Assembly: GCA_029844215.1 (NCBI GenBank)
Contig: CM056736.1
Span: 20,955,501-21,019,500 of the forward strand
Direction of reading: 5' to 3'
Source of the DNA: Przewalskia tangutica
Lineage: Eukaryota; Streptophyta; Magnoliopsida; Solanales; Solanaceae
Length of the DNA: 64,000 nt
The notes below the pieces were generated by a model. It was not told where the DNA came from and searched no databases. It saw only the letters and a program-made list of their open reading frames with translations. A program made the position numbers and the translations under genes. This document shows positions 22,563 to 33,445 of this stretch, piece after piece (position 1 is the stretch's first letter; each line of letters opens with the position of its first letter).

Positions 22563-23380
22563 GAGGGAGCTAGTGTGTCTGTTTTTGCTTATAGACTAGA
22601 ACATATTCTTTTGGATTTAAAAATATGAAATAATATTTGGAGACTATTTCAAATAAGTATTTATTTATTATTTTAACTTCAAACTTAAAATATGAAATTT
22701 GAAAATTGGAAAACAAGTTTTAAGAGTTTTTCCTATCCTCACTCACAAATTTTCAAATGTATTTTTAATGTCCACCCATAATTTCAACTTTTATATTCTT
22801 TTTCATTTTAACTTTAAATATTATTTTTAATAAATATCAACCCATTCATGTTCATCTACCAAGGATGAGAAGGTTAAAAAATATAAATGCAAAATCAATG
22901 TATTAATTTGTATCAGGATAAGGACAATATTGTCATTTAGATGGAGAGTAAAAGGACATTTATCCAAGTTCTGTATTGGATTAAAGTACTGGAAAATATC
23001 TGTCCTCCACTCTGATGTTTACACGTAAACATTACTTTGATGCGGCGAAAATTCCGAAGGCAAACCCTCCGGCTGTACCAGAAGCCTCTTGATGAGGTGG
23101 AATGTAAATTGAGGGATATGTGCGAGTGACAGCCTTGCAAGGGAGATGACTAACGGGACACGAACCCAGCAACAATTCTTGCAATATTCTAGTAAAAATC
23201 GTCATCATATGGATTCGAATCCGCGACGTCGAGATAGTTGTAATCACTTTGCCACTTAACAACTCTTTCGTGACCCGGAGCTACATGTAGACATGACTCT
23301 CTTGACTAAAGGGGTCTCCTCACTTCAAACTCCCCAACCAACACCCCTCCCCCCCCGCCCATAAAACTCAGTACACCATC
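22563..23380. promoter_or_regulatory. upstream region of the ERF gene
   Basis: Host-type sequence between Copia-2 and the core promoter. Possible cis elements are a TTGACT W-box core at 23302-23307 and the near-palindrome GTTTACACGTAAAC at 23017-23030, which holds an ACGT core. Neither has functional support. The stretch 23040-23270 may hold an old SINE (separate entry). The rest is AT-rich and unremarkable. Confidence 0.4.
23040..23270 (-). repeat. possible tRNA-derived SINE remnant
   Basis: The minus strand contains GCGGATTCGAATCC (B-box-like, near 23212-23225) preceded by TGGCAAAGTGA, which resembles a pol III A box, at roughly the usual spacing. A second TTCGTGTCCC box follows. No target duplication or tail was found, so this is tentative. 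Confidence 0.25.
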
Positions 23381-23390
23381 TATAAATAAT
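23381..23390 (+). promoter_or_regulatory. TATA box of the ERF gene
   Basis: TATAAATAAT lies 173 nt before the start codon, with pyrimidine- and A-rich sequence downstream. This fits a transcription start near 23410-23420 and a leader of about 140 nt. That leader has no upstream ATG and contains a short AC repeat at 23447-23463. Confidence 0.65.
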
Positions 23391-23553
23391 CACCCCCTCC
23401 CCTAACTTCAACATCACTTCATCAATATCCACCTCAAACTCAAAGTAACACACACACACACAAACCATCCAAGACAAATAAACAAACAACACAAGAAGAA
23501 AAAAGTAGCTACGCTTAAATCAATCTCTTGATTCTTCTTTCAAGATTCAGTCA

Positions 23554-24285
23554 ATGGTGAAGACAGAGCAAAAAACCCTATCAGAGCCAAACAAGACATT
23601 AATGTCAGTATCCTCATCTTCATCAACATCAAGAAACAACAACAACATGATGAATATGAAGAAGAATAAGTTCAAAGGAGTACGAATGAGAAGCTGGGGA
23701 TCATGGGTATCCGAAATAAGAGCACCAAACCAAAAAACAAGAATATGGTTAGGCTCTTATTCTACCCCTGAAGCTGCTGCCCGTGCTTATGATGCTGCAC
23801 TTTTATGCCTTAAAGGCCCCTCTGCTTCACCTAATCTCAATTTCCCTTTTAACTCTTCCTTTTACCACCACATTGATCACACTTCCACAATTTTATCTCC
23901 TAAAGCCATCCAACGTGTTGCGGCCGCTGCAGCCGCGACAGCTGAAGGCGGCAAAAATCAAAATATAGGACTAGTGTCATCGTACGATGACAATAACCCT
24001 ATTTTATCATCTGCATCGCCGCCACTTTCATCGACGTCTTCGTCGCCGTTGAGTCATGTGGATCAGTTTGATGATGTTTGTCTATTACCAAATAATTATA
24101 CTAGTACTACTACTTTTGATCAAGAAGAGATAACAGCTGTGTCAATGATTGAGCAATGGTACAACTTTGATTCACCAAAGTACAATGACATGCTGCACGG
24201 TACATTTTTCTTTGATCCGCCTTCAATGGAGGACGTTTATTATGAAGAAGGATCTGCAGATATACCTTTATGGAGTTTTTGCTGA
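23554..24285 (+). CDS. ERF014: AP2/ERF (DREB-type) transcription factor, ERF014-like
   Basis: Single-exon gene of 243 codons. Residues 40-98 form one AP2/ERF DNA-binding domain: [20 protein letters not shown] is the three-strand sheet that contacts DNA, with WLGSY and [14 protein letters not shown] in the helix. The Val in WVSEIR is the DREB-type residue, so DRE/CRT-like sites (core CCGAC) are the expected targets, though GCC-box binding is not excluded. The N-terminus is MVK followed by Ser- and Asn-rich sequence. After the domain come [10 protein letters not shown], a Ser-rich region, an acidic stretch and the C-terminal DIPLWSF. The MVK start, the SPK-IQ-VAA motif and the DIPLWSF end all match Arabidopsis ERF014 as I remember it, so full-length orthology at subgroup level is likely. 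The protein should act in the nucleus. The start is the first ATG after the TATA box. Small intronless genes are normal for this family. There are no host neighbours in the window. Confidence 0.93.
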   Translation: MVKTEQKTLSEPNKTLMSVSSSSSTSRNNNNMMNMKKNKFKGVRMRSWGSWVSEIRAPNQKTRIWLGSYSTPEAAARAYDAALLCLKGPSASPNLNFPFNSSFYHHIDHTSTILSPKAIQRVAAAAAATAEGGKNQNIGLVSSYDDNNPILSSASPPLSSTSSSPLSHVDQFDDVCLLPNNYTSTTTFDQEEITAVSMIEQWYNFDSPKYNDMLHGTFFFDPPSMEDVYYEEGSADIPLWSFC

Positions 24286-24757
24286 TCGAAGATCTCAGTT
24301 GAATTATTAACCATATTTGTTAATTATTCTTTGAAAGAAAAAAAAAGATTTTTTTACAGGTGATGTCAAGTTATTTTTTCTTGAACAACATCACTGACTA
24401 ATTATATTTACATTTATTAGGTGAAAATAGGGACATACAGAGAGAGAATCATATTTTCTGGACTCTCCCATGTGAGTTCCTAGAAATTCCTATTATAGAT
24501 ATATTCTTTTTAGAAGTGTGTCATATGCTGTATCATTTATTTTGTACTCCTAGTGCAATAAAAAATAGCGGGAAAGTATTTATTTATATGATTTTTTTTC
24601 ATTAGACTTTGACTAGCATGATTCAATTGAATTGTTCTTCATGATGGAATTATTATGTGACCAATGTATTGATGTACTTGGGAAAGTGCATAGGTTAGTC
24701 ATAAACTCTATTGCATAACAGATGAAGTATTGATTAAACACATTCTGAAGTTGGAAA
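24286..24757 (+). other. 3' untranslated region and downstream flank of the ERF gene
   Basis: AT-rich sequence up to the Copia-3 insertion point. AATAAA at 24557-24562 is a candidate polyadenylation signal, about 270 nt after the stop codon. GGAAA at 24753-24757 is the candidate Copia-3 target duplication. Confidence 0.5.
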
Positions 24758-25598
24758 TGTTAGTATAATAATGTGTGTATGGCCAAAATAATGTTTTAAC
24801 ACAATATGTTTAAATACTTAGTAAAAAATAGATTTCACAGTATAAAAAATACTTAATTGAAATCAGTACAATAAACAGAATATGTTTTGAATAAGAAAGA
24901 ACAATTTCAGAATATAATCGAGTCCACTTAGTTCAAAGTGTGTCCTTAAGAAAATTATTTCCCTTACAGTACTCGAGGTTAATGGAATATCGCCTCCCAG
25001 GATAGAACGATTATCTTACCAGAATAGTAGTACTCCAAATTCCAGAGCAAATGAACCACTCAACGATGATATCACAGACTTAGGAAGAGAGAATTTTTCA
25101 GATGAAGAAATTCGTATTGAATGAATTAGTGATAAATTTTTGGAACAAACAAGAATTTATAGTTGTTGGAGGTACTGATTCTGAATGTTTGCAACCATTT
25201 AGAATAATCACCAAAATTTTGGAGGGAAATTCGAAAAGAAAGGACTTAAACCGGACGGGTCGATCGCGGGTCTTGGGTCGATCCGTTTGGATTTATTTTT
25301 AATTAATTAATTAATTAATTAAAGAAACGTTTGTCCAAAAAGATTATCAATCAATCGATCTTTTGACAAATCCAAATCCAAATCCAAAGCCAAAGCCAAA
25401 GCCGAAGTCGAGCCGAGCGAGCGACGACGACGGAGCGAGGGGTCCTTGCCCTCTCAGCCCTTTTACCAACTAGAGAAGGTGTAATGTAATATATACACCT
25501 CTCTTTCCTCTTTTTTTTCCGATGTGGGACAAAAGAACCTTTTACTCCCTTTAATTTTCATCCCATCATTTTCCATTCACCAATATCAAAACCCAACA
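24758..25598 (-). repeat. Copia-3 3' LTR, 841 bp
   Basis: Reading the + strand, it begins TGTTAGTATAATAATGTG and ends AAAACCCAACA. It includes an (ATTA)n run near 25300-25320 and a run of CCAAATCC/CCAAAGCC hexamers at 25371-25405. The minus strand shows TATATATTAC near 25488-25497 as a candidate TATA box. Confidence 0.9.
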
Positions 25599-25612
25599 AT
25601 CCCCCACATGAA
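25599..25612 (-). other. Copia-3 polypurine tract
   Basis: The minus strand reads TTCATGTGGGGGAT immediately before the LTR start. The purine-rich end fits the plus-strand primer. Confidence 0.7.
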
Positions 25613-26177
25613 TGGGGAATGACTATAAGATAAAAGAATGTACGGACGAGTGTGATATACAAGCGAGAATTGATCGATCCGATAACTAGGTTTCCCTTTG
25701 AACTTTCCGTAGTGAACTTATATCGGATATACTCGATCAATCGGTAGATTTGATATCTTTGAACCGTCGAACTTTGTTGTATACCTAGACAACATACGAC
25801 ACACAATCAACCCTCAACCGTTTATGGTTCTCACGGTTGTGTTCGTTTCAACCATGAACACCGCCTGGTCTCATGAGTGCATAGAGAATGAGTCTTTACT
25901 GTCATTCCCCTTTAAAGCGGCTTACATTTAACACTCACATAAGTGATTTCTAAACATGTGGTCCTATAGCCACATTATCTGGTCATACATTGCCAGATTT
26001 AGATAACCATTAAAAAACCTTAATGCTTTATTAACTCATTAACAAGCCATAAAATCTTATTCTTATTTCTGAACATTGTCTTCATCCGAGAATGAGTTGA
26101 GTTATTTGACAATATTGAACCGTCAGTCACAACTTTGTTTGATCTCCTTGAACCTAGCTCTTGGGATCTCCAGTCTG
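25613..26177 (-). other. Copia-3 3' untranslated stretch
   Basis: Sequence between the end of RNase H and the PPT. No coding frame stands out. It resembles 47630-48032 in Copia-5 in position and in words such as the minus-strand CAAGGTTCAA-like and AACCATAAACGGTT-like segments, as expected for a related 3' UTR. Confidence 0.45.
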
Positions 26178-27007
26178 CTAGGTAGAGTTACCGCCATGAT
26201 GACTTGTCATTGGCCTTAACCTCATTCCCATTGATGATCTACTAACTCCCTCTTTAGATAAGCCTTTTGTAAGCGGATCCGCCACGTTATCTCTTGACTT
26301 TACATAATCAATTGTGATAACGCCACTAGAGAGGAGTTGTCTAACGGTATTGTGTCTCCGTCGTATGTGACGAGATTTTCCGTTATACATTACGCCCCTC
26401 GCCTACTACATTCGCTGACTGTCACAATGTATACATATAGGAGTCAAAGGTTTGGGCCAGAATGGAATATCTTCTAAGAAATTCCGGAGCCATTCAGCTT
26501 CTTCACCGGCCTTGTCTAAAGCTATAAATTATGATTTCATTGTAGAGCGGGCGATGCATGTCTGTTTTGATGATTTCCAAGACACTGATCCTCCTCCAAC
26601 GGTGAAAACATATCCACTCGTGGATTTAACTTCAAACGATCCGGTGATTCAATTTACATCACTATATCCCTCAAGTACTGCGGGATATTTATTATAATGC
26701 AAAGCATAGTTTTGGGTGTGTTGTAAATATCTCAAGACTCATTTCATTGTCATCCAATGAGTTTGATTGGGATTACTCGTGAATCGACTCGGCTTGCTTA
26801 TAGCACATGCTATATCTGGTCGTGTACAATTCATAATATACATCAAACTTTTCAAAACTCGTGCAAAGTCCAATTGTGAGTCACTTTCACCTTCATTCTT
26901 TTGAAGTGCAAAACTTACATCAATTGGAGTCTTTGCAACATTGAAATTTAAATACTTGAACTTGTCAAGTACTTTTTCAATATAATGTGATTGTGTAATG
27001 CTAGACC
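26178..27007 (-). pseudogene. Copia-3 RT thumb and RNase H, with stops
   Basis: The minus strand continues from RT with KVLDKFKYLNFNVAKTPID and LMYIMNCTRPDIA. RNase H follows, with [32 protein letters not shown], and YNGKSRHIRRRHNTVRQLL with NVADPLTKGL at the end. In-frame stops occur near 26747 (TGA where a Trp is usual), near 26630 and near 26490. This is the C-terminal part of the polyprotein. Confidence 0.85.
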
Positions 27008-27595
27008 TTATGGAGTTTTATGGATCTTAATTCCTAAGATCAAATCAGCAACCCCTAAGTCTTTCATGTCAAATTTGCTAGCGAGCATACGCTTCGTAGC
27101 ATTTACATCGACAATATATTTACTCATTATCAACATGTCATCAACATACAAACAAACAATGACTTCATGATTTGGAGTATTTTTAATGTAAACACATTTG
27201 TCACACTCATTAATCTTAAATCCATTTGCCAACATTGTTTGATCAAATTTCGTATGCCATTGTTTGGGTGCTTGTTTAAGTCCATAAAGTGACTTAACAA
27301 GTCTGCACGCTTTCCTTTCTTTACCAGGAACCACAAAACCCTCAGGTTGTTCCATGTAATTTTCTTCCTCCAATTCTCCATTTAAGAAAGTTGTCTTGAC
27401 ATTCATTTGATGGATTTCAAGACCATATACGGCCACCAGTGCCACTAACACCCGAATAGATGTTATTCTTGTTACCGGCGAGTATGTGTCAAAGTAATCA
27501 AGACCTTCCTTTTGTCTATAATCTTTGACCACAAGTCTTGCCTTATATTTGTCAATAGTGTCATCAGCTTTCATTTTCCTTTTAAAAATCTATTT
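27008..27595 (-). pseudogene. Copia-3 reverse transcriptase core
   Basis: 188 codons are open from 27574. They contain YKARLVVKDY, the HQMNVKTTFLNGEL block, LVKSLYGLKQAPKQW and VCLYVDDMLIMS. The YVDD box is intact. The first catalytic block normally reads MDVK; here it is MNVK, an Asp-to-Asn change. The frame to integrase is shifted at about 27595. Confidence 0.88.
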
Positions 27596-28890
27596 TCATC
27601 CTAAAGGTTTATTTTCAGGAGGAAGATCAACTAATTCCCATGTATGGTTATTTAAAATTGATTCAATCTCACTATTGACTGCTTCTTTCCAAAATGTTGA
27701 ATCAGAAGATGACATTGCTGTTTTAAATGTTTGAAGCTTATTTTCAAGCAAGAATGTTACAAAATCTGGTCCAAAGGAAGTAGATATATTTTGACGTTTG
27801 CTACGCCTTGGATCCTCTTTGCTTGGTATACTTTCCTTTAGTTCTTTCCGCGGTCGTTTAGATCTTTCACTTGACGACTCACATTCAGTTTTATACGGAT
27901 AGATGTTTTCAAAGAATTCAGCATTATTTGATTCAATTACCGTATTAACATGAATTTCAGGATTGTCCGATTTGTGAACAAAAAACCGACAAGCTTTGCT
28001 GTTTGTAGCATAGTCAATAAAAACACAATCCACAGTTTTTGGTCCGATTTTTACCCTTTTGGGCAAAGGAACTTGGACCTTCGCTAAACATCCCCACACT
28101 TTGAAATATTTCAAGTTGGATGTTCTTCCTTTCCATAGATCATATGGAATAGATTGTGTTTTGCTGTGGGGTACTCTGTTGAGTATTCGATTAGCTGTAA
28201 GGATAGCTGCCCCCCACAAGCTTTGCGGTAAACTGGAACTAATTAGTAAGACATTCATCATTTCCTTTAATGTTCGATTTTTCCTTTCCGCAATTCCATT
28301 TGATTGTGGTGTGTAAGGGGCAGTAGTTTGATGAATAATTCCATATTCCAAACATGTCTCTACAAAAGGAGATTCGTACTCTACACCTCTATTACTTCTA
28401 ATCATTTTGATCTTTTTATTGAATTGATTTTCCACTTCGTTCTTGTATTGCTTAAATGCATTAATTGTTTCATCCTTACTATTAAGCAAATACACATAAC
28501 AGTATCGAGTGCAATCGTCAATGAAAGTTATAAAATACTTTTTCCACCACGAGATGGTATTGACTTCATATCACATATATCTGTGTGAATTAAGTCTAAA
28601 GGATTTGAATTCCTATCAATAGACTTATATGGATGTTTAACAAACTTAGATTCAACACAAATTTCACATTTTGATTTGTTACACTCGAATTTAGACAATA
28701 CTTCTAAATTGATCAATTTTCGCAAGGTTTTGTAATTGACATGTCTTAAACGAACATGTCATAAATCATTTGACTCCAATAAGTAAAACGAAGCTGAATT
28801 TTCATTAATATTGTCAACAACCATTACATTGAGTTTGAAAAGGCCCTCGGTGAGGTAACTCTTTCATATGAACATATCATTCTTACTAAT
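27596..28890 (-). pseudogene. Copia-3 integrase and pre-integrase domain
   Basis: From 28890 downwards: a decayed pre-integrase region with NYKTLRKLINLEVL, a zinc-binding CEIC, LDLIHTDICDM (first catalytic Asp) and a stop near 28528. Then 299 open codons (28495-27596) hold IRSNRGVEYESP (second catalytic Asp, normally SDRG, is Asn), TPQSNGIAERKNRTLKEMM (catalytic Glu present), and LWGAAILTANRILNRVP with VWGCLAKVQVP of the C-terminal part. The Asp-to-Asn change means it would be inactive even if the stop were ignored. Confidence 0.88.
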
Positions 28891-29240
28891 TACAATTTTC
28901 TCACTAACCAACACGCACTTAAACCATTCTTAACGAGTAGTCCGACTGAAACTAAATTCTTCCGAATTGTTGGAACGTGCAGAACATTGTTGAGAGTCAG
29001 GACCTTGCCGAGAGTCATCTTCAGAAGTATCTTCCCATATCCTTCAACCTTGACTGTTGCAGTATTTTCCATAAACAATACCTCTTCGGGTCCAGCGGGA
29101 GCATAGGTTGCAAATGTTTCTTTTGCAGCGCAAACATGTCGAGTGGCACCAGAATCAAGCCACCACTCCTTTGGGTTTCCAACCAAATTTCACTCCGACG
29201 GCATTGCACACAGATCATTCATATCAATTGCCATTATTTA
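28890..29240 (-). pseudogene. Copia-3 protease, fused directly to the leader
   Basis: Minus strand EWWLDSGATRHVC is the aspartic protease active site, followed by VEGYGKILLKMTLGKVLTL and VPTIRKNLVSVGLL. Just upstream, MAIDMNDLCAMPSE and a stop precede it. Those residues correspond to the very end of a gag region, and further upstream there is only leader sequence. Most of gag, including the zinc knuckle, is therefore deleted. Confidence 0.82.
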
Positions 29241-30053
29241 TTTGTCAATGTCAAATCGACAAACTGTTTTACTTAATAAAACCAGAATAACAATTAAATC
29301 ACAGACTCAAACGATAAAGATTTTATTTCTTCAAATCGTAATTTGAACGATGAAGATTTTATTTCTTGAAATCGCAGTATAGTTATGAAACTTTAGTATT
29401 CCAACGAAACTTTTATATCTTCGAGTCAGAATACTAATATTCATATGGAGTAGAAAACTACACAAATTTTAATTTCCTGAAACAGAACGATGAAGTTTTT
29501 ATGTTCTTCAAATCGTTGTACAAGTATCACATGAGTAAGTCAAATTCATTCTTACTACCTTGAAAATAATCTTCACGTATTTCATGCAACAAATATCATA
29601 CACAACGGTGAAGATTTTATTTCTTCAAACCGAATCAATTTTGATAGCAACAAATATAATACACAATGATGAATATTTTATTTCTTCAAACCGAATCAAA
29701 ATTGCTTGAAACGAAGTGCAGTAGATTGTATGTTGTATACTTGATGAAGTTTTTATATCTTCAAATCAAGTACCCAAATGAGTAGAAAGTTATGAAAACT
29801 TTAATCTCAACCGGAGTAGAAAATCCGAAGATTTTAGTCTCCAAACAACATACAAGAAAAATATTTTTTTTTCTCTGGAAAACACTTTTTTTTCCCTTTT
29901 GGAAAACACTTTTTCCTGTACTTTAATATTCCAACGATGTTTTTATGTTTTCAAGTTAGAATATGAAATTTCACACGGAGTAGAAAATCACACAGGTTTT
30001 AATCTCCAAACCAGAATACGATTAAAATAAAATAAACATAATTTCCTTAAGAT
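29241..30053 (-). other. Copia-3 leader with an array of stem-loops
   Basis: Between the protease and the 5' LTR lies non-coding sequence built from repeated GAAG-(T/A-rich)-CTTC units. Clear inverted repeats on the + strand: 29311-29339 (ACGAT/ATCGT), 29348-29374 (CGAT/ATCG), 29393-29437 (TTAGTATTC/GAATACTAA), 29486-29517 (AACGAT/ATCGTT), 29606-29632 (CGGT/ACCG), 29738-29772 (TACTTGAT/ATCAAGTA) and 29926-29964 (ATATTC/GAATAT). A second type, GGAG...CTCC, occurs at 29813-29842 and 29977-30007. Loops are similar while stems differ but stay complementary. Confidence 0.75.
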
Positions 30054-30892
30054 TGTTGGTATAAGAATCTGTATATGGCCAAAATAATGTTTCAACACAA
30101 TCTGTTTAAATACTTAGTAAAAAACAGATTTCACAGTATAAAAAATACTTAATTGAAATCAAGATAATAAATGTAATATGTTTTGAATAAGAAAAAATAA
30201 TTTCAGAATATAATCGAGTCCACTTAGTTCAAAGTGTGTCCTTAAGGAAATTATTCCCCTCACAGTACTCGAGGTTAATGTAATATCGCCTCCCAGTATA
30301 GAACGATTATCTTACCAGAATAGTAGTACTCCAAATTCTGGTAGCAGTGAACCACTCAACGGCAGTATATCACACAGACTTAGGAAGAGAGAATTTTTCA
30401 GATGAAGAAATTCGTATTGAATGAATTAGTGATAAATTCTTGGAACAAACAAGAATTTATAGTTGTTGAGAAATCGATTACGAATGTTTGCAACCATTCA
30501 GAATAGTCACCAAAATTTTGAAGGGAAATTCGAAAAGAAAGGACTTAAACCGGACGGGTCGGTCGCGGGTCTTGGGTCGATCCGTTTGTATTTATTTTTA
30601 ATTAAATAATTAATTAATTAATTAAAGAAACGTTTGTCCAAAAAGATTATCAATCAATCGATCTTTTGACAAATACAAATCCAAATCCAAATCCAAAACC
30701 GAAGCCGAGCCGAGCGAGCGACGACGAGGGCGCGAGGGGTCCTTGCCCTCTCAACCTTAGCAACTAGAGAAGGTGTAATGTAATATATACACCTCTCTTT
30801 CGTTCTTTTTTTTCGATGTGGGACAAAAAAGTCTTTTACTCCCTTTAATTTGCATCCCATCATTTCCCATTCACCAATAACAAAACCCAACA
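30054..30892 (-). repeat. Copia-3 5' LTR, 839 bp
   Basis: Reading the + strand, it begins TGTTGGTATAAGAATCTG and ends AAAACCCAACA. It is collinear with the 3' LTR, with a few substitutions and small indels. Confidence 0.9.
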
Positions 30893-31105
30893 GAAAAGTT
30901 TTTTGGATCAAATATGCTCGTTTTCAAAATAGTATTTGTTCTATCCTGTCTTTTAAAACCAGTTTATCAATTATTCAAAACGTAATAATGTTAATAATTT
31001 CATAATTTGAAGACAAAAAGAAAAAAAAGAGACTTGGCATTTGTTCATAATTTCCCCATTGCTATCACAATCATTTAAATAAAGTACAAATACAAAAAAT
31101 AAAAT
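30893..31105. other. AT-rich spacer
   Basis: Right flank of Copia-3, originally contiguous with the DNA before 24758. I see no feature. Confidence 0.4.
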
Positions 31106-32560
31106 CAAATTTTTGGCACCATGCACTTCAAATGACCACATATCTTTTAATTATTCTTCCTAGCAAATTACTCTCCAATGTGTCACCTACACAAATATTG
31201 TACAATTGTCTCTCATCTTTTATACATTTAAGGGTTTTCGGGTGTTTGTGCTATCCTTTGTTTTCGTCCACAACTATTAACAAAATTCAGGCTCGTTCCA
31301 CTCCTTGTGTATTTTTGGGATACTCACAAAATCATAGGTGATATAAGTGTTATGATATGACAAATGGAAAAATCACTATTTTTCGTCACGTCATTTTTGA
31401 TGAGTCTACATTCCCATTTGCTAAATCTCACGGAATATATCCAATTTTGAATCACCATTTAAACACCCAAAATAAAATGAGACCAGCCTAAACACCACTG
31501 CCTAACATCCAGGTCAACCACAATGTGCCGGGCGACCGAGTGAGCAGAGGTCATCGCCTCTCTTCCTTCGCCTCGCGATCCACATTTAGTGGCGGACAGG
31601 CACAACGGAGGGAGGACTCTTCCCCTGGCCGTGATACCACCCAAAATATTTGGGCCATGTACACAGGCCCAAATCCGCAACCAATGTCGGCCTTCTAACT
31701 AATCCGAAAGCCAACTCATCCAACCCACTGTTTTGGCTTAAACCCAGTCCACTACTCAGCCCACTAGCATACCCGCCAGCCCAACTCCCCGACCTCGGAC
31801 CATTGAAACCCGTACAATGCACATAATTTTTCGACCTAAGCGTCATTTTAACCTAACATCTTCAGTCCAGTCGTCACCACTTCCAAACAATCCTAAAGAA
31901 GCCTTATTAGATCTGAATTGGAAAGTTGTCATGTTAGACGAAATTGATGCTCTTATTAAAAATAAGACGTGAGAATTTGTGCCACATCCATCTAATGTGA
32001 ACATAATTCAGTCTATGTGGGTCTTTTGTCATAAAAAAAATTCTGATGGCTCTTTTGCGAGATACAAAACTCGTCTTGTTGGTGATGACAAGTCTCATCA
32101 GGTTGGCGTGGATTATTGTGAAACATTCAGTCTGATGGTTAAGCCATCAACTATCAGGAATGTTCTTAGCCTGGCACTTTCAAAATCCTGTTTGTCAAAA
32201 ATGCATTCTTACATGTCCACTTACTGGAAACGATGTACATGAACCAACCTTTGGATTTCCGAGATTCTACTCATCCGGATTATATTTGCCTTTGGAAAAA
32301 AATCTTTATATGGTTTGAAATAGGCTCATCGGGCATGGTATAACAGATTTGCAGGGTATGTTTTCAAATTGAGTTTCTCTCACAGCAGGTCGGATCAGTC
32401 CTTGTTCATTTATAGAAAGGAAAATGGCATGACATATATACTTTATATGTAGATGACGTTATTCTCACATCATCATCTACATCACTTCGTCATTCTATTA
32501 TGTCCCCTCTTGCGGTAGAGTTTGCAATAAAAGACTTGGGTACTTTAAAGGAATTTTGTT
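31106..32560 (+). pseudogene. Copia-4 fragment: integrase C-terminus to mid RT
   Basis: Plus-strand coding remnants without LTRs. FWHHALQMTTYLLIILPSK, HLRVFGCLCYPLFS, VFLGYSQNHR and FRHVIFDESTFPF come from the integrase C-terminus. A low-complexity linker with many stops follows (31450-31930). RT then appears as SMWVFCHKK, FARYKTRLVGDD, VKPSTIRNVLSLAL, a broken KNAFLH-like block and an isolated YVDD-region remnant near 32440. Stops and frameshifts are frequent. The protein style is like that of Copia-1 and Copia-2. Confidence 0.8.
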
Positions 32561-33445
32561 GGCTATTCCCAAAATATATGTTCACCGAGTGTACAATCTA
32601 AGGACAAAAACTGTACAAGAGTCTACTGCTGAAGATTCAAGTGTAGCCCCAAATGTCACGACATCTGAAGCAACATCTGAGTCAGAACTCGAGATCACAA
32701 AGGATGTGGATGAAGAGTCAAATGCTGAATTGCTAGATCAAAGGGACCTCTCATCAAGGATTAGGAAGAATCATCCACCATGTCAGGTGATAGACGGAGT
32801 GTTTGAAGAAAGTAGAACAAGAAGCAAAGAACCACTCAATTACAAAAGGTACGTGTGTGTGTCTACCATATACCAAGAGGTTAGTCTTTATTGTTTTATA
32901 TGTGCTTTAAAATCTATGTTTAGTGTGTTTGTGTGTATGTGCTCGAGTCCAAGCCTGTTCCAAATTTTCCCACTTAAATATCGTGAAACGTGTCATTAGA
33001 TATGTTGTCGGAACATGTGAGTTGGGAATTTGGTATTCTAAAGACACTAATCCTAATTTAATAGGATATAGTGACCCGAATTGGGCTAGTGATGTGGATT
33101 ATAGAAAAAGTATAAATGGAGGATATTTTTATCTTGACAATAATCTTGTTTTTGGTATAGTCGTAAACAAAACAGTGTCTTACTTTCAACTGCTGAATTT
33201 GAATATCAATGAATATGACTAAGACACATGTTAAACGACTATGATTTTACTAGCAACATTTTAATTTGGTAGAATGATTAGACATCATTTTTTTAAAAAG
33301 AGATTTGATTGAAAAACAGCTAGTTCAAGTTGAACATGTTGACACTCTTTATCAACTAGCTGATATTTTTATAAAAGTTTTTGGACCATGAGAGATGTTC
33401 TAGTTTTTTTTTTAAAAGTCTACTGGTCTTTGCAATCTCTGAAAC
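32561..33445 (+). pseudogene. Sirevirus-like copia fragment: integrase tail and RNase H
   Basis: From about 32575 the sequence changes to a different lineage. HRVYNLRTKTVQES is the integrase tail as I know it from SIRE-type elements, followed by an acidic linker and SSRIRKNHPPCQVI. After a gap, HLNIVKRVIRYVVGTCELGIWYS and LIGYSDPNWASDVDYRKS are RT/RNase H. VEHVDTLYQLADIF near 33330 is the C-terminus. Most of RT is deleted. Confidence 0.78.

Larger units (their letters stand above)
24758..30892 (-). mobile_element. Copia-3: Ty1/copia element lacking gag, with hairpin-rich leader
   Basis: Two LTRs of 841 and 839 bp bound a minus-strand internal region with protease, integrase, RT and RNase H remnants in the usual copia order. 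Flanks GGAAA (24753-24757) and GAAAA (30893-30897) match at four of five bases. LTR similarity is high by eye. Gag is absent: the leader runs directly into the codons just before the protease. The proteins resemble the abundant Tork/Ivana-type plant copia elements; lineage tentative. Confidence 0.9.
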
